Positions 18,568 through 29,174 of a stretch of 64,000 bases of DNA are shown here, piece after piece. This DNA is from Eudoraea chungangensis (GTDB lineage Bacteria; Bacteroidota; Bacteroidia; Flavobacteriales; Flavobacteriaceae). The first letter of the stretch is position 1, and each line of letters begins with the position of its first letter. Under the pieces are notes generated by a model. It was not told the origin of the DNA and did no database searches. It saw only the letters and a list, made by a program, of their open reading frames with translations. The translations under genes and the position numbers were made by a program. Location: contig NZ_JARDUB010000003.1 in the NCBI RefSeq assembly GCF_029360665.1, positions 558,001-622,000 on the forward strand. Reading direction: 5' to 3'.

Positions 18568-19560
18568 TTAATCTTTATCTAATTTGTATTTCGACAAATC
18601 CATTCCAAAATTAAGGCCTTTATTTATCACCAACTCCTCTAATTCTGTCAATGATTTTTTACCAAAATTTCTAAACTTCATAAGGTCGTTCTTATTAAAA
18701 GATACCAAATCACCCAAGGTATCAACTTCTGCTGCTTTTAAACAGTTAAGTGCTCTGACGGAAAGATCCATGTCTACCAACTTGGTCTTAAGAAGCTGTC
18801 TCATATGCAGAGATTCTTCATCATAGGTTTCTGTCTGAGCGATTTCATCAGCCTCCAAGGTAATTCTCTCATCAGAGAATAACATAAAATGATGAATTAA
18901 AACCTTAGCTGCTTCAGTAAGCGCATCTTTAGGATGAATAGAACCATCGGTTACTATCTCAAAAATCAACTTTTCGTAATCTGTTTTCTGCTCTACCCTA
19001 AAGTTTTCGATGCTGTATTTAACATTCTTAACCGGAGTGAAAATAGAATCTACGGCAATACTTCCTAAAGCAGCATTTGATTTTTTATTTTCCTCAGCGG
19101 GTACATATCCACGTCCCTTTTCAATAATAATCTCCATATTGATGGTGACCTTGGGATCCATATTACAAATTACCAATTCAGGGTTTAGTACTTGATAACC
19201 AGAAATGAATTTTTGAAAATCTCCTGCTGTAAGCTGCTCTTTTCCTCCTACAGAGATAGAAACAGTTTCTTCATTCACATCTTCAATCTGTCTTTTAAAC
19301 CTAACCTGCTTAAGATTTAAGATAATCTCGGTTACATCTTCTACAACACCATCGATAACTGAAAATTCGTGCTCTACTTTATCAATTCTTACAGTTGTAA
19401 TTGCAAAACCTTCCAAGGAAGATAGCAACACTCTGCGTAAGGCGTTCCCGACAGTTAAACCATATCCAGGTTCCAAAGGACGAAATTCAAATTTCCCTTC
19501 GAAATCTGAGGAATCTATCATTATAACTTTATCGGGTTTCTGAAAATTTAATAATGCCAT
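18568..19560 (-). CDS. rpoA: RNA polymerase alpha subunit
   Basis: Dimerising subunit that nucleates RNA polymerase and contacts upstream DNA and activators. The 330-residue protein has the N-terminal assembly domain ([23 protein letters not shown]) and a C-terminal HhH domain ([20 protein letters not shown], then [14 protein letters not shown]). Encoded between rpsD and rplQ as in most bacteria. Confidence 0.98.
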   Translation of the reverse strand: MALLNFQKPDKVIMIDSSDFEGKFEFRPLEPGYGLTVGNALRRVLLSSLEGFAITTVRIDKVEHEFSVIDGVVEDVTEIILNLKQVRFKRQIEDVNEETVSISVGGKEQLTAGDFQKFISGYQVLNPELVICNMDPKVTINMEIIIEKGRGYVPAEENKKSNAALGSIAVDSIFTPVKNVKYSIENFRVEQKTDYEKLIFEIVTDGSIHPKDALTEAAKVLIHHFMLFSDERITLEADEIAQTETYDEESLHMRQLLKTKLVDMDLSVRALNCLKAAEVDTLGDLVSFNKNDLMKFRNFGKKSLTELEELVINKGLNFGMDLSKYKLDKD

Positions 19561-19578
19561 AGTCGGATCTGTGTTGTT

Positions 19579-20184
19579 TTATTTAGAGTATAACTCCACG
19601 ATTAATTGTTCCTTAATATTCTCAGGAATTTGAAGACGTTCTGGTACAGAAACAAAGTTTCCTTCCATTTTTTCTGAATTCCAAGTAATCCATTCATAAA
19701 CACTGCTATTTGCACTTAATGCATCTTGAATAGTTTGCAATGATTTTGATTTTTCTCGCACACCAACTACGTCACCAGCTTTTAAGCTGTAAGAAGGAAT
19801 ATTAACTAATTCCCCGTTAACGGTTATATGTCTGTGAGAGACAAGTTGTCTTGCTCCACTACGGGTATTGGAAATCCCCATTCTGTATACCACGTTATCT
19901 AAACGTGATTCACATAATTGAAGTAGTACTTCCCCGGTTACCCCTTTACTTCTGTTTGCTTGTGCAAACAAATTTCTAAATTGGCGTTCTAATATACCAT
20001 AGGTATACTTTGCTTTCTGTTTCTCCATGAGCTGAACAGCGTATTCAGATTTCTTTCCTCTACGTCTGTTATTCCCGTGTTGTCCTGGAGGATAATTTTT
20101 TTTCTCGAAAGACTTATCGTCTCCGAAAATAGCTTCGCCAAACTTACGTGCTATTTTTGATTTAGGTCCTGTGTATCTTGCCAT
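19579..20184 (-). CDS. rpsD: 30S ribosomal protein S4
   Basis: Primary 16S rRNA-binding protein of the small subunit, 201 residues. It has the N-terminal [15 protein letters not shown] segment and the S4 RNA-binding motif ([26 protein letters not shown]). It lacks the N-terminal zinc-binding cysteines found in some S4 proteins. Preceded by a 97-base gap that can fold, unlike the tight spacing elsewhere in the operon; S4 represses this operon in other bacteria by binding its mRNA. Confidence 0.97.
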   Translation of the reverse strand: MARYTGPKSKIARKFGEAIFGDDKSFEKKNYPPGQHGNNRRRGKKSEYAVQLMEKQKAKYTYGILERQFRNLFAQANRSKGVTGEVLLQLCESRLDNVVYRMGISNTRSGARQLVSHRHITVNGELVNIPSYSLKAGDVVGVREKSKSLQTIQDALSANSSVYEWITWNSEKMEGNFVSVPERLQIPENIKEQLIVELYSK

Positions 20185-20281
20185 CTTCTTTAAATTTAGG
20201 AGTGCGACTATGAATTAAGGCTTATCCTTCGATAATCGTAATTGCACTTCCCCGTGAATTAACCTTTTTATTATGATTTAA
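20185..20281 (-). promoter_or_regulatory. Candidate structured leader before rpsD
   Basis: In the 97-base gap the mRNA can form a closing stem from GGAAGUGC (20251-20244) with GCACUCC (20205-20199), one base bulged, and inside it a small hairpin AAGG/CCUU with a 5-base loop (20229-20217). Most neighbouring gaps in the operon are under 20 bases. Known S4 leaders have other shapes, so identity is a guess. Confidence 0.3.
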
Positions 20282-20674
20282 TTAAACTCTTCTTCTTTTT
20301 GGAGGTCTGCAACCGTTGTGTGGTAATGGAGTTACATCAATAATCTCAGTAACCTCAATTCCAGAATTATGGATAGCTCTAATTGCAGACTCTCTTCCAT
20401 TCCCTGGTCCCTTAACATAAACCTTTACCTTTCGTAAGCCAGCTTCATGCGCTACTTTAGCACACTCTTCTGATGCCACCTGCGCCGCATAGGGAGTATT
20501 CTTTTTTGATCCACGGAAACCCATTTTACCAGCCGATGACCAGGAAATAACATCACCCTTCTTATTAGTCAAAGAAATGATAATGTTATTAAAAGAAGCA
20601 GTGATATGTGCTTCACCACTAGACTCAACGATTACTTTGCGTTTTTTGGCGGTTTTGGTATTTGTCTTTGCCAT
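20282..20674 (-). CDS. rpsK: 30S ribosomal protein S11
   Basis: Small-subunit platform protein, 130 residues, normal length. Signature segments are [30 protein letters not shown], the [16 protein letters not shown] loop and the basic end [14 protein letters not shown]. Ten bases after rpsM. Confidence 0.98.
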   Translation of the reverse strand: MAKTNTKTAKKRKVIVESSGEAHITASFNNIIISLTNKKGDVISWSSAGKMGFRGSKKNTPYAAQVASEECAKVAHEAGLRKVKVYVKGPGNGRESAIRAIHNSGIEVTEIIDVTPLPHNGCRPPKRRRV

Positions 20675-20684
20675 ACTATGCTAA

Positions 20685-21059
20685 TTATTTAGTTGCCTTT
20701 TTCTTGTTAGCAACTGTTTTTCTTTTACCTTTCCTAGTTCTGGAGTTATTCTTGGTTCTCTGTCCTCTTAAAGGAAGCCCTGATCTGTGACGAATACCTC
20801 TGTAGCAACCGATATCCATCAATCGCTTAATATTCAATTGGTTCTCAGAACGCAACTCACCTTCAATTTTATAGGAAGCTACGGCATCTCTGATACGTCC
20901 GATTTCATCATCATTCCAATCAGATACCTTAGTATCGGCATTTACCTGAGCCTTTTCTAAAATCTCCTGTGCTCTACTTTTACCAATACCGAAAATATAG
21001 GTAAGTGCTATAACACCTCTTTTTTGTTTTGGTATATCTACACCTGCAATTCTTGCCAT
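20685..21059 (-). CDS. rpsM: 30S ribosomal protein S13
   Basis: Head protein of the small subunit that contacts the large subunit and P-site tRNA, 124 residues. It starts [15 protein letters not shown], has the S13 signature [17 protein letters not shown], and ends in the usual lysine-rich tail. It lies 2 bases after rpmJ. Confidence 0.98.
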   Translation of the reverse strand: MARIAGVDIPKQKRGVIALTYIFGIGKSRAQEILEKAQVNADTKVSDWNDDEIGRIRDAVASYKIEGELRSENQLNIKRLMDIGCYRGIRHRSGLPLRGQRTKNNSRTRKGKRKTVANKKKATK

Positions 21060-21061
21060 AA

Positions 21062-21178
21062 TTACCCTTGTCTTTGTTTGAATCTAGGATTCTTTTTATT
21101 AATTACGTACAATCTGCCTTTTCTGCGTACTATTTTGCAGTCGGCACTTCTTTTCTTTATGGATGCTCTAACTTTCAT
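21062..21178 (-). CDS. rpmJ: 50S ribosomal protein L36 (zinc-free form)
   Basis: A 38-residue protein starting [20 protein letters not shown] and ending NPRFKQRQG, in the conserved place between infA and rpsM. Of the four zinc ligands of standard L36 (three Cys and one His) only one Cys remains, and the His is Phe, so it is the C-minus form. This short gene was found by translating the gap between infA and rpsM. Confidence 0.95.
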   Translation of the reverse strand: MKVRASIKKRSADCKIVRRKGRLYVINKKNPRFKQRQG

Positions 21179-21188
21179 TCTTTGTTTG

Positions 21189-21404
21189 TTAGTATCTATA
21201 TGTGATTCTCGCCTTACTTAAATCATAAGGACTCATTTCTAATTTAACTTTATCACCGGGCAATAATTTGATATAATGCATTCGCATTTTACCAGAAATA
21301 TGCGCAGTAACTACATGACCGTTTTCCAGTTCTACCCGAAACATTGCATTGGATAATGCTTCGATTATACTCCCATCTTGTTCTATAGGTGCTTGTTTAG
21401 CCAT
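21189..21404 (-). CDS. infA: Translation initiation factor IF-1
   Basis: Single OB-fold (S1-like) protein of 71 residues that occupies the A site during initiation. Shows [20 protein letters not shown] and the C-terminal [10 protein letters not shown], all typical. It directly follows secY (4 bases apart), so the adk and map genes often found here are missing. Confidence 0.98.
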   Translation of the reverse strand: MAKQAPIEQDGSIIEALSNAMFRVELENGHVVTAHISGKMRMHYIKLLPGDKVKLEMSPYDLSKARITYRY

Positions 21405-21408
21405 ATTC

Positions 21409-22752
21409 TTATGCTACTTTTCTATTTTTACCCGATTTCATCAAGCCGTCGTAATGTCTATTTAGTAAATATGAATTTACTTGTTGTACTGTATCGATGG
21501 CTACCCCTACCATAATTAACAAAGAAGTACCACCATAAAACAGTGCCCATCCAGCCTGAATATCTAACAACTTTACTACCAGTGCAGGTAAGACCGCTAA
21601 GAGGGCCAAAAATACCGATCCTGGCAAGGTGATTAAAGACATAATCTTATCTAAGAAGTCGCCCGTTTCTTTACCTGGTCTAATGCCAGGAATAAAACCG
21701 CCACTCCTTTTAAGGTCATCAGCCATTTTATTGGTTGGAACCGTAATAGCCGTATAGAAATACGTAAAGATTATAATTAACACTCCGAATAAGATGTTAT
21801 ACGCCAAACCAAAAATATCCTGAAACTGCACTTCCATCCACTGCCCTACAGCAGTATTATTAAATGTCCTCCCTAAAAGTCCGGGTGCAAACATAATTGC
21901 CTGAGCAAAGATAATTGGCATTACCCCAGAAGCGTTTAATTTTAGAGGAATATACTGTCTTGATCCAGCAATATTCTTTTCATAGCCACCGGAAGCTGTC
22001 CGCCTTGCGTATTGGACAGGAATTCTTCTCGTTGCCATTACTAGTAGAACACTGGCAAGTATTACCAAGAACCATAAAATAACTTCAATCAGCATAAACA
22101 TTAATCCACCAGTGTTATTTGCAGTTCTAGAGATAAATTCTTGTACAAAGGACTGCGGCATCGTGGCAATAATTCCAATCATTATTAATAAGGAAATTCC
22201 ATTTCCTATACCCTTATCCGTAATCTTCTCCCCTAACCACATAGCAAATACACAACCTGTGACTAAAATAATAACTGATGGCACTATAAATCCTAATCCT
22301 TTTCCTAATAAAAAGGCACTATCTGGAACACCTAAAGCTCCTAAACTATAAAGATATGCTGGTGCCTGTACTATACAAATACCAATGGTTAACCATCTTG
22401 TAATCTGATTTTTTGTTTTTCTGCCGCTTTCTCCTTCTTTATCTAACTTTTGCAGATAAGGAACTGCAATACCCATAAGCTGCACTACAATAGAAGCAGA
22501 TATATAAGGCATTATCCCTAATGCAAATACCGAAGCATTCGCAAAGGCCCCTCCAGTAAACGCATTTAGGATACCTAAAATACCTTGTTCAGTATTAGAT
22601 GATAATTCGGCTAATTGAGCGGTATCAATACCGGGAAGAACCACCTGCGCACCAAATCGATACACCAACAGTAGACCAAGAGTAACTATAATCCTAGTTC
22701 TCAGTTCTTCAATCTTCCAAATATTTGATATGACCTCAAAAAATTTCTTCAT
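21409..22752 (-). CDS. secY: Protein translocase subunit SecY
   Basis: Ten-helix channel of the Sec translocon in the inner membrane, 447 residues. SecY landmarks are present: [14 protein letters not shown] near helix 1, the plug region [20 protein letters not shown], the [10 protein letters not shown] cytoplasmic loop and [13 protein letters not shown] before helix 9. Ten bases after rplO. Confidence 0.98.
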   Translation of the reverse strand: MKKFFEVISNIWKIEELRTRIIVTLGLLLVYRFGAQVVLPGIDTAQLAELSSNTEQGILGILNAFTGGAFANASVFALGIMPYISASIVVQLMGIAVPYLQKLDKEGESGRKTKNQITRWLTIGICIVQAPAYLYSLGALGVPDSAFLLGKGLGFIVPSVIILVTGCVFAMWLGEKITDKGIGNGISLLIMIGIIATMPQSFVQEFISRTANNTGGLMFMLIEVILWFLVILASVLLVMATRRIPVQYARRTASGGYEKNIAGSRQYIPLKLNASGVMPIIFAQAIMFAPGLLGRTFNNTAVGQWMEVQFQDIFGLAYNILFGVLIIIFTYFYTAITVPTNKMADDLKRSGGFIPGIRPGKETGDFLDKIMSLITLPGSVFLALLAVLPALVVKLLDIQAGWALFYGGTSLLIMVGVAIDTVQQVNSYLLNRHYDGLMKSGKNRKVA

Positions 22753-22762
22753 AGTATAATTC

Positions 22763-23215
22763 TTATAAATCTATTGCTTCTCCACCTGCAGCTTCTATAG
22801 CCGCTTTTGCTGTTGCAGTAAATTTATGTACGGTGACTTTAAGAGATGCTTTTAACTCTCCTCCACCTAATATTTTAATCAAATCGTTCTTATGAGCCAA
22901 CCCATTGTTAACAAGATCTTCTCTTGTTACGGTTTTCTTTACAACACCGTTGTCTACAAGCTCTTGCAGCTTTCTAAGGTTTATACCCTGGTAGTCCTTT
23001 CTGTTGATATTGGTGAAACCAAATTTGGGTACACGTCGTTGTAAAGGCATTTGACCACCTTCAAAACCAACTTTTCTAGAATACCCAGATCTTGATTTAG
23101 CTCCTTTATGTCCTCTGGTAGCCGTACCGCCTTTTCCAGACCCTTGACCACGGCCAATAGTCTTTCCGGCTTTATGTACAGATCCTTTAGCTGGCTTTAA
23201 ATTCCCTAAATTCAT
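22763..23215 (-). CDS. rplO: 50S ribosomal protein L15
   Basis: Large-subunit protein of 150 residues with the Gly/Lys/Arg-rich N-terminal tail (GRGQGSGKGGTATRGHKG) that threads into 23S rRNA, then a globular domain. Normal length and place before secY. Confidence 0.98.
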   Translation of the reverse strand: MNLGNLKPAKGSVHKAGKTIGRGQGSGKGGTATRGHKGAKSRSGYSRKVGFEGGQMPLQRRVPKFGFTNINRKDYQGINLRKLQELVDNGVVKKTVTREDLVNNGLAHKNDLIKILGGGELKASLKVTVHKFTATAKAAIEAAGGEAIDL

Positions 23216-23227
23216 TTCAAATATTTT

Positions 23228-23407
23228 TTAAGCTTCTTCCGTAGAAACTAAGTGTTTAACTTTATTTATCATTCCCATGATATTCGCAGTGTCGTCGTGA
23301 ATTACCACATGACCAATTTTACGTAGACCTAAAGCCTCCAGTGTTCGTTTCTGGTTTTGCGGCCTCTTTATGCTACTTTTTACCTGCTTAACTTTAATCT
23401 TTGCCAT
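23228..23407 (-). CDS. rpmD: 50S ribosomal protein L30
   Basis: A 59-residue protein starting MAKIKVKQVKSSIKRPQNQK with the L30 core TLEALGLRKIGHVVIHDD. It lies between rpsE and rplO, 12 bases from each, its canonical place. Found by translating the gap. Confidence 0.96.
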   Translation of the reverse strand: MAKIKVKQVKSSIKRPQNQKRTLEALGLRKIGHVVIHDDTANIMGMINKVKHLVSTEEA

Positions 23408-23418
23408 ACGATTATTTC

Positions 23419-23943
23419 TTATCCTTTAAAGACTTTTTCCATAGAAACACCTCGCTGTCTTGAAACAGTCCTAGCATCTCTTAATTGTAATAGAGCGTCA
23501 AATGTAGCTTTCACTACATTATGAGGGTTAGATGATCCTTGCGACTTAGACAATACATCATGTACTCCAACGGCCTCTAAAACTGCTCTAACAGCTCCAC
23601 CAGCAATAACACCGGTACCATGAGAAGCAGGTTGAATATAAACTCTGGCTCCACCGTATTTACCCTTTTGCTCGTGAGGCACTGTTCCTTTATTCAAAGG
23701 AATTCTAATTAAATTTTTCTTAGCGTCCTCTATGGCCTTGGCAATAGCTGTGGCAACTTCCTTAGACTTACCTAAGCCATGCCCTACAACACCATTTTCA
23801 TCACCAACCACAACAATGGCTGAAAAACCAAAGGCTCTACCACCTTTTGTTACCTTAGTAACTCTTTGAACACCAACTAGTCTGTCCTTTAATTCAAGTC
23901 CACTTGGTTTAACTGTTTCTACGTTTTTATACTTCCCGAACAT
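23419..23943 (-). CDS. rpsE: 30S ribosomal protein S5
   Basis: Small-subunit protein of 174 residues important for decoding accuracy. It has the dsRNA-binding N-terminal domain ([39 protein letters not shown]) and the C-terminal domain ([19 protein letters not shown]). Confidence 0.98.
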   Translation of the reverse strand: MFGKYKNVETVKPSGLELKDRLVGVQRVTKVTKGGRAFGFSAIVVVGDENGVVGHGLGKSKEVATAIAKAIEDAKKNLIRIPLNKGTVPHEQKGKYGGARVYIQPASHGTGVIAGGAVRAVLEAVGVHDVLSKSQGSSNPHNVVKATFDALLQLRDARTVSRQRGVSMEKVFKG

Positions 23944-23950
23944 AATTCTT

Positions 23951-24307
23951 TTAAAATTTAAGACCAGCTTCTCTTGCTCCTTCAGCCAATGATTTTACTC
24001 TTCCATGATATAAATTACCACCTCGATCAAAGGCTACTGCTTCAATTCCGGCCTTCTGAGCCTTTTCTGCGATTGCCTTACCCACTATTTTTGCAATTTC
24101 TGACTTGGTTCCTTTCTCCTTGGCCAAATCCTTATCTCTTGAAGAGGCAGCAACTATAGTATTACCTGTATTATCGTCTATTACTTGGGCGTAAATCTCT
24201 TTATTACTCCTGTAAACAGACAATCTTGGACGTTCAGCAGTACCAAAGGATACTTTTCTAATCCTTCGTCTAATTCTTTCTCTTCTTTCAGTTTTTGATA
24301 ATCCCAT
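23951..24307 (-). CDS. rplR: 50S ribosomal protein L18
   Basis: 5S rRNA-binding protein of 118 residues. Shows [19 protein letters not shown] and [20 protein letters not shown] at the C-terminus, both typical of L18. Seven bases before rpsE. Confidence 0.98.
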   Translation of the reverse strand: MGLSKTERRERIRRRIRKVSFGTAERPRLSVYRSNKEIYAQVIDDNTGNTIVAASSRDKDLAKEKGTKSEIAKIVGKAIAEKAQKAGIEAVAFDRGGNLYHGRVKSLAEGAREAGLKF

Positions 24308-24317
24308 GATTAAAATA

Positions 24318-24860
24318 TTATGCTGATTTACCTGCTTTTCTTCTTAATTGTTCTCCTACAAACTTGATTCCTTTTCCTTTGTAAGGTTCAGGCTTACGGA
24401 AAGATCTAATTTTTGCCGCTATCTGCCCTACTAACTGTTTGTCATGCGAAGTCAGTTTGATGATTGGGTTCTTACCTTTTTCAGAAACTGTTTCTACCTT
24501 CACCTCCGGAGCCAAATTCATGACTATATTATGAGAAAAGCCCAAAGCCAATTCCAATTTCTGACCCTGATTACTAGCTCTGTATCCAACTCCTACAAGT
24601 TCTAATTCTTTAGACCAACCCTTACTAACTCCCAGAATCATATTGGAAACTAAAGATCTGTAAAGACCATGTTTGGCTTTGTGTTCTTTTGAATCAGAAG
24701 GTCTCGTAATAAGAACTTGTCCGTCCTCAGAAGAGATACTTACTGAAGAGTACTCTTGCGTAAGTTCCCCTAATTTACCTTTTACCGTAATTACATTATC
24801 CTGTACTTCAACTGTAGTACCTTCTGGAATCGCAACTGGATTATTACCTATTCTAGACAT
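24318..24860 (-). CDS. rplF: 50S ribosomal protein L6
   Basis: Large-subunit protein near the sarcin-ricin loop, 180 residues, two repeated alpha/beta domains. Starts [15 protein letters not shown]; the C-terminal signature [20 protein letters not shown] is intact. Confidence 0.98.
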   Translation of the reverse strand: MSRIGNNPVAIPEGTTVEVQDNVITVKGKLGELTQEYSSVSISSEDGQVLITRPSDSKEHKAKHGLYRSLVSNMILGVSKGWSKELELVGVGYRASNQGQKLELALGFSHNIVMNLAPEVKVETVSEKGKNPIIKLTSHDKQLVGQIAAKIRSFRKPEPYKGKGIKFVGEQLRRKAGKSA

Positions 24861-24879
24861 TTTCCTTTCTCTTTAAATC

Positions 24880-25278
24880 TTAATATACGTAGCACAAAAC
24901 TTCACCACCCACATTGTCTCTTCTGGCTTGCTTGCTTGTCATTACTCCATGCGAAGTAGATACAATTGCAATACCCAAACCATTAAGAACTCTAGGCATA
25001 TCACCTGAACTCGCATATTTACGAAGCCCTGGCTTACTAATACGTTGTATTTTTTTGATCACAGGTTCTTTCGTTAGCCTATCGTATTTTAGTGCTATTT
25101 TGATAGTTCCCTGAACTTCATTTTCTTCAAATTTGTAACTCAAAATATATCCTTGATCGAATAAAATTTTGGTAACTTCTTTCTTAAGATTAGAAGATGG
25201 TATCTCTACCACACGATGCCCTGCTCTGCTGGCATTTCTAACTCTTGTTAAATAATCTGCTATTGGATCTGTAAACAT
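24880..25278 (-). CDS. rpsH: 30S ribosomal protein S8
   Basis: Central-domain 16S rRNA-binding protein, 132 residues. Shows DPIADYLTRVRNASRAGH and the C-terminal motif IVSTSHGVMTSKQARRDNVG. In E. coli S8 represses the spc operon; no such site was searched for here beyond visual reading. Confidence 0.98.
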   Translation of the reverse strand: MFTDPIADYLTRVRNASRAGHRVVEIPSSNLKKEVTKILFDQGYILSYKFEENEVQGTIKIALKYDRLTKEPVIKKIQRISKPGLRKYASSGDMPRVLNGLGIAIVSTSHGVMTSKQARRDNVGGEVLCYVY

Positions 25279-25296
25279 TTTTTTCCTTTTATTGGA

Positions 25297-25566
25297 TTAC
25301 CAACTTGCCTTTTTTACTCCTGGGATTAGTCCCTTATTGGCCATTTCTCTGAACATAACTCGGGAAATTCCAAATGTTCTCATGTAACCTTTTGGCCTTC
25401 CAGTTAGCTTGCATCTATTATGCATACGTATTGGAGAAGCATTTTTAGGCAATTTTTGTAATGCCTCATAGTCACCAGCTTCTTTTAAAGCCTTGCGCTT
25501 TTCAGCATACTTTTCTACAGCCTTTGCCCTTTTTCTTTCGCGGGCTTTCATTGATTCTTTAGCCAT
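25297..25566 (-). CDS. rpsN: 30S ribosomal protein S14 (zinc-free form)
   Basis: Head protein of 89 residues. It is the long C-minus form: [20 protein letters not shown] at the N-terminus, the [20 protein letters not shown] core with a single Cys in place of the paired CxxC zinc ligands, and [18 protein letters not shown] at the end. One base after rplE. Confidence 0.98.
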   Translation of the reverse strand: MAKESMKARERKRAKAVEKYAEKRKALKEAGDYEALQKLPKNASPIRMHNRCKLTGRPKGYMRTFGISRVMFREMANKGLIPGVKKASW

Positions 25567-25567
25567 A

Positions 25568-26119
25568 TTAGTTCTTTTTAAAAGGTAGTCCCAATTCCGT
25601 TAACAATGATTTTGCTTCTTTATCTGTTGGAGCAGAAGTCACAAATGTGATATCCATTCCATTTATTCTATTGATCTTGTCAATATTTATTTCTGGAAAA
25701 ATAATTTGTTCTGTAATTCCCAAGTTATAATTTCCTCTACCATCAAATCCTGTAGCTCTTATTCCCTGAAAATCTCTCACCCTTGGCAAGGCTGTAGTTA
25801 CCAACCTATCTAAAAATTCGTACATCCGCTCCCCTCTCAAAGTAACTTTTGCACCAATTGGCATACCTTTCCTAAGCTTAAATGCCGCAACATCTTTCTT
25901 AGACATTGTAGATATGGCCTTCTGTCCGGTAATCATTGTCAGCTCTTCCAAAGCATGATCAACCAGCTTTTTGTCCGCTACCGCAGCACCAACACCACGA
26001 CTGAGTACAATCTTTTCCAATTTAGGCACCTGCATAACATTGCTATACCCATATTCTTCCTTTAAAGAAGCAATTATACGCTCCTTATATTCCTGTTTTA
26101 ATCTTGGTACGTAAGACAT
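25568..26119 (-). CDS. rplE: 50S ribosomal protein L5
   Basis: 5S rRNA-binding protein of the central protuberance, 183 residues. Typical segments are [35 protein letters not shown] and [15 protein letters not shown]. Two bases after rplX. Confidence 0.98.
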   Translation of the reverse strand: MSYVPRLKQEYKERIIASLKEEYGYSNVMQVPKLEKIVLSRGVGAAVADKKLVDHALEELTMITGQKAISTMSKKDVAAFKLRKGMPIGAKVTLRGERMYEFLDRLVTTALPRVRDFQGIRATGFDGRGNYNLGITEQIIFPEINIDKINRINGMDITFVTSAPTDKEAKSLLTELGLPFKKN

Positions 26120-26121
26120 AA

Positions 26122-26433
26122 CTAAATTACTTCGTTAGATTTCTTAGAAAAACGCACTTTGTTACCCTCCCTCACTTCGTAACCTACTCTTGTGGTTTCA
26201 CTCGACTTAGGGTCGATTAAAGAAAGGTTAGACAAATGAATCGGAGCTTCTTTTTTAACAATACCACCCTGAGGATTCTGAGCACTTGGCTTTTCGTGTT
26301 TGGACACCATATTAGCACCTTCCACAATTGCCTTATTCTTTTCACGATCTACCATTACCACTTTACCCTCAGTCCCTTTATGGTCTCCGGCAATAATTCT
26401 AACGGTATCTCCTGTTTTAATTCTTAATTTCAT
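26122..26433 (-). CDS. rplX: 50S ribosomal protein L24
   Basis: Assembly-initiating large-subunit protein of 103 residues. The KOW motif is seen as [18 protein letters not shown], followed by [20 protein letters not shown], typical of L24. Confidence 0.98.
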   Translation of the reverse strand: MKLRIKTGDTVRIIAGDHKGTEGKVVMVDREKNKAIVEGANMVSKHEKPSAQNPQGGIVKKEAPIHLSNLSLIDPKSSETTRVGYEVREGNKVRFSKKSNEVI

Positions 26434-26444
26434 CTTTCTATTTT

Positions 26445-26813
26445 TTAAAGCACTTCAGGGGCTAAAGAAACTATCTTCATGAATTGTTTATCTCGCAATT
26501 CTCTGGCTACTGGTCCAAAAACCCGAGTACCTCTCATTTCACCCGTTGGATTTAACAAAACGCAAGCATTGTCATCAAATCGGATATAAGAACCATCTGG
26601 TCTTCTAACCTCTTTCTTCGTTCTTACCACAACCGCAGTAGAAACAGCTCCCTTTTTTATACCTCCATTAGGCGTAGCCTCTTTAACTGTAACAACAATT
26701 TTGTCGCCAACAGAAGCATACCTTCTTTTCGTTCCTCCTAACACACGGATAGTTAGTACCTCTTTGGCTCCCGTATTGTCCGCTACTTTTAATCTAGATT
26801 CCTGCTGTAACAT
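26445..26813 (-). CDS. rplN: 50S ribosomal protein L14
   Basis: 122-residue protein at the subunit interface. Starts [20 protein letters not shown] and ends [11 protein letters not shown]; the signature [20 protein letters not shown] is intact. Confidence 0.98.
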   Translation of the reverse strand: MLQQESRLKVADNTGAKEVLTIRVLGGTKRRYASVGDKIVVTVKEATPNGGIKKGAVSTAVVVRTKKEVRRPDGSYIRFDDNACVLLNPTGEMRGTRVFGPVARELRDKQFMKIVSLAPEVL

Positions 26814-26815
26814 AA

Positions 26816-27073
26816 TTATTTGGCTCTTTCTAGGACTTCAACCAGTCTCCAACATTTGGTTTTACTCAATGGACGTGTCTCCATTATTTTTACAGTATCG
26901 CCAATATTGCAATCATTGGTTTCATCGTGTGCAACATACTTTTTTGTTCGTAATACGAACTTACCATACATAGGATGTTTTACGCGTTTTACTTCCGCAA
27001 CAACAATAGACTTCTCCATTTTGTTACTAGTGACAACGCCTACTCTTTCCTTTCTTAAATTTCTTTTTTCCAT
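26816..27073 (-). CDS. rpsQ: 30S ribosomal protein S17
   Basis: OB-fold 16S rRNA-binding protein of 85 residues. Shows [19 protein letters not shown] and the signature [20 protein letters not shown]. Two bases before rplN. Confidence 0.98.
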   Translation of the reverse strand: MEKRNLRKERVGVVTSNKMEKSIVVAEVKRVKHPMYGKFVLRTKKYVAHDETNDCNIGDTVKIMETRPLSKTKCWRLVEVLERAK

Positions 27074-27086
27074 AAAGCAGAACCAA

Positions 27087-27287
27087 TTATTGGTTATCCC
27101 TTTTAGTTAATTCAGTAGCCAATTGAGCCACAGTTCTTCTTGCCTTCCTTATTTGGAGTGGGTTTTCCAGTGGAGTAACCGAATGAGCTATTTTAAGATC
27201 AGCATGTTGCTTCTTAAACTCAGCAATTTTTTCTTTCAATTCTTCTACTGTAAATTCTTTTATCTCTGATTGTTTCATGATCGCCAT
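27087..27287 (-). CDS. rpmC: 50S ribosomal protein L29
   Basis: 66-residue two-helix protein by the exit tunnel, docking site for trigger factor with L23. Reads [20 protein letters not shown] and [20 protein letters not shown]. The start is MAIMKQSE; the second ATG (27278) is an alternative. Confidence 0.97.
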   Translation of the reverse strand: MAIMKQSEIKEFTVEELKEKIAEFKKQHADLKIAHSVTPLENPLQIRKARRTVAQLATELTKRDNQ

Positions 27288-27295
27288 TCTAAAAA

Positions 27296-27718
27296 TTAAG
27301 CCGCTTCGTAATCTCTGGCTACAATAAACTTAGTTTTCACTGGTAACTTTTGAGCTGCTAGTCTAAGTGCTTCTTTAGCCACATCCATTGGCACACCTGC
27401 TACTTCAAACATAACCCGTCCTGGTTTAACCACTGCTACGAAATATTCTGGAGCTCCTTTACCTTTACCCATCCTTACTTCTAAGGGTTTCTTTGTAATA
27501 GGCTTGTCTGGAAAAATTTTAATCCATAACTGCCCTTGTCTTTTCATGTATCTTGTTGCAGCAATACGTGCTGCCTCAATCTGACGTGATGTAATAAAAC
27601 AAGAATCCAAAGACTTTATACCAAACATACCATTAGAAAGTTGAAATCCTCTTCCAGCATTTCCTTTCATGCGGCCTTTCTGCGCTTTGCGAAATTTTGT
27701 TCTTTTCGGCTGTAACAT
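27296..27718 (-). CDS. rplP: 50S ribosomal protein L16
   Basis: 140-residue protein near the A-site tRNA and peptidyl transferase centre. Starts [19 protein letters not shown]; shows [20 protein letters not shown] and [20 protein letters not shown]. Confidence 0.98.
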   Translation of the reverse strand: MLQPKRTKFRKAQKGRMKGNAGRGFQLSNGMFGIKSLDSCFITSRQIEAARIAATRYMKRQGQLWIKIFPDKPITKKPLEVRMGKGKGAPEYFVAVVKPGRVMFEVAGVPMDVAKEALRLAAQKLPVKTKFIVARDYEAA

Positions 27719-27741
27719 AACTCTGCGTTCTTCTTAAATTA

Positions 27742-28458
27742 TTACTTTCTACTGCGTCGCTTTTTTCCTCCATCTTGTTTACCACCTTTAGACTGTCCTT
27801 TAGACATTCCTACTAGTGGAGACAATTCGCGCTTTCCATATACTTCACCCTTCATGATCCAAACCTTTATACCTAATCTACCATAAGTAGTGTGCGCTTC
27901 ATGTAAGGCATAATCAATATCTGCTCTGAAGGTCGACAATGGAATTCTTCCATCTTTGTAAGATTCGGAACGAGCCATTTCTGCCCCATTTAATCTTCCT
28001 GATATCTGAATTTTTATACCTTCGGCATTCATCCTCATTGCTGCCGCAATTGCCATTTTTATGGCTCTTCTGTAAGAAATTCTACTTTCAATCTGACGAG
28101 CCACGCTGGCTGCAACTAAATTTGCATCTACCTCCGGTCTCTTTATTTCAAATATGTTGATTTGAACTTCCTTATCTGTAATTTTCTTCAGCTCTTCTTT
28201 TAGCTTGTCTACTTCCTGACCACCCTTACCAATAATAATACCAGGTCTTGCGGTAGTAATAGTAACTGTAATTAGTTTTAGCGTTCTCTCGATAATAACT
28301 CTAGAAACACTTGCCTTAGCCAAACGAGCATGAACGTATTTTCTAATCTTGTCATCTTCAGCTAGTTTATCGCCGTAGTCGTTTCCACCATACCAGTTAG
28401 ATTCCCATCCTCTGATAATACCTAGACGATTTCCTATTGGATTTGTTTTTTGTCCCAT
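27742..28458 (-). CDS. rpsC: 30S ribosomal protein S3
   Basis: mRNA-entry-channel protein with a KH domain ([19 protein letters not shown]) and the C-terminal S3 domain ([20 protein letters not shown]), 238 residues. I placed the start at [13 protein letters not shown], the universal S3 N-terminus; the frame is open 54 bases further up into the end of rplV but that extension is not conserved. Ten bases after the rplV stop. Confidence 0.98.
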   Translation of the reverse strand: MGQKTNPIGNRLGIIRGWESNWYGGNDYGDKLAEDDKIRKYVHARLAKASVSRVIIERTLKLITVTITTARPGIIIGKGGQEVDKLKEELKKITDKEVQINIFEIKRPEVDANLVAASVARQIESRISYRRAIKMAIAAAMRMNAEGIKIQISGRLNGAEMARSESYKDGRIPLSTFRADIDYALHEAHTTYGRLGIKVWIMKGEVYGKRELSPLVGMSKGQSKGGKQDGGKKRRSRK

Positions 28459-28468
28459 ACTAAATACT

Positions 28469-28876
28469 CTAGCTTTCTGTGTTATTATTAGTTCCCAAAA
28501 CCAAGGTAACATGGTTGGAACGTTTTCTTATTCTATGTGCTCTTCCCTGAGGAGCAGGACGTAACCTTTTTAACATTCTTCCGCTGTCTACTTTTATTTC
28601 TTTTACAAAAAGTGCAGCTTCTTCAATATTTGCATCCTCATTCTTTGCCTGCCAATTTGCTATAGCAGAAAGAAGTAATTTCTCCATCTTTCTCGAAGCC
28701 TCTTTTGGACTAAATCTTAAAATAGCCAAAGCCTTTTCTACCTCCGCTCCACGTACCAAATCTGCTACTAAACGCATTTTTCTAGGTGAGGTTGGACAGT
28801 TATTTAACTTGGCAAAAGCAATTTTTTGCTTTTCTTCCTTTAGTCTTTCGGCCATTTGTTTTTTTCGAACTCCCAT
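28469..28876 (-). CDS. rplV: 50S ribosomal protein L22
   Basis: 135-residue protein whose beta-hairpin lines the exit tunnel. Shows [18 protein letters not shown] and the hairpin [20 protein letters not shown]. Seven bases after rpsS. Confidence 0.98.
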   Translation of the reverse strand: MGVRKKQMAERLKEEKQKIAFAKLNNCPTSPRKMRLVADLVRGAEVEKALAILRFSPKEASRKMEKLLLSAIANWQAKNEDANIEEAALFVKEIKVDSGRMLKRLRPAPQGRAHRIRKRSNHVTLVLGTNNNTES

Positions 28877-28883
28877 AGCTTAC

Positions 28884-29162
28884 TTACTTTTTACCTTTAT
28901 TTTTTGCACCTGCGTGACCTCTAAAAGATCTTGTTGGTGAAAATTCCCCCAATTTATGTCCAACCATGTTTTCTGTGACATATACAGGAACAAATTGTCT
29001 CCCATTGTGTACAGCGATAGTCTGACCTACAAAATCAGGTGTTATTGTTGATGCTCTGGACCAGGTTTTAATTACTGATTTCTTGCCAGAGGATACATTC
29101 ATTTGAACTTTTTTATCCAAACTATAATGAACGTATGGTCCTTTTTTTAGTGAACGTGCCAT
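28884..29162 (-). CDS. rpsS: 30S ribosomal protein S19
   Basis: 92-residue head protein that pairs with S13. Starts [18 protein letters not shown]; shows [20 protein letters not shown] and [15 protein letters not shown]. Confidence 0.98.
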   Translation of the reverse strand: MARSLKKGPYVHYSLDKKVQMNVSSGKKSVIKTWSRASTITPDFVGQTIAVHNGRQFVPVYVTENMVGHKLGEFSPTRSFRGHAGAKNKGKK

Positions 29163-29174
29163 TTTTTCTTCTTT

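Noticed and set aside
27742-28512. Longer rpsC from 28512
   Set aside because: The extra 18 residues run into rplV and are not conserved; MGQKTNPIG at 28458 is the universal start.
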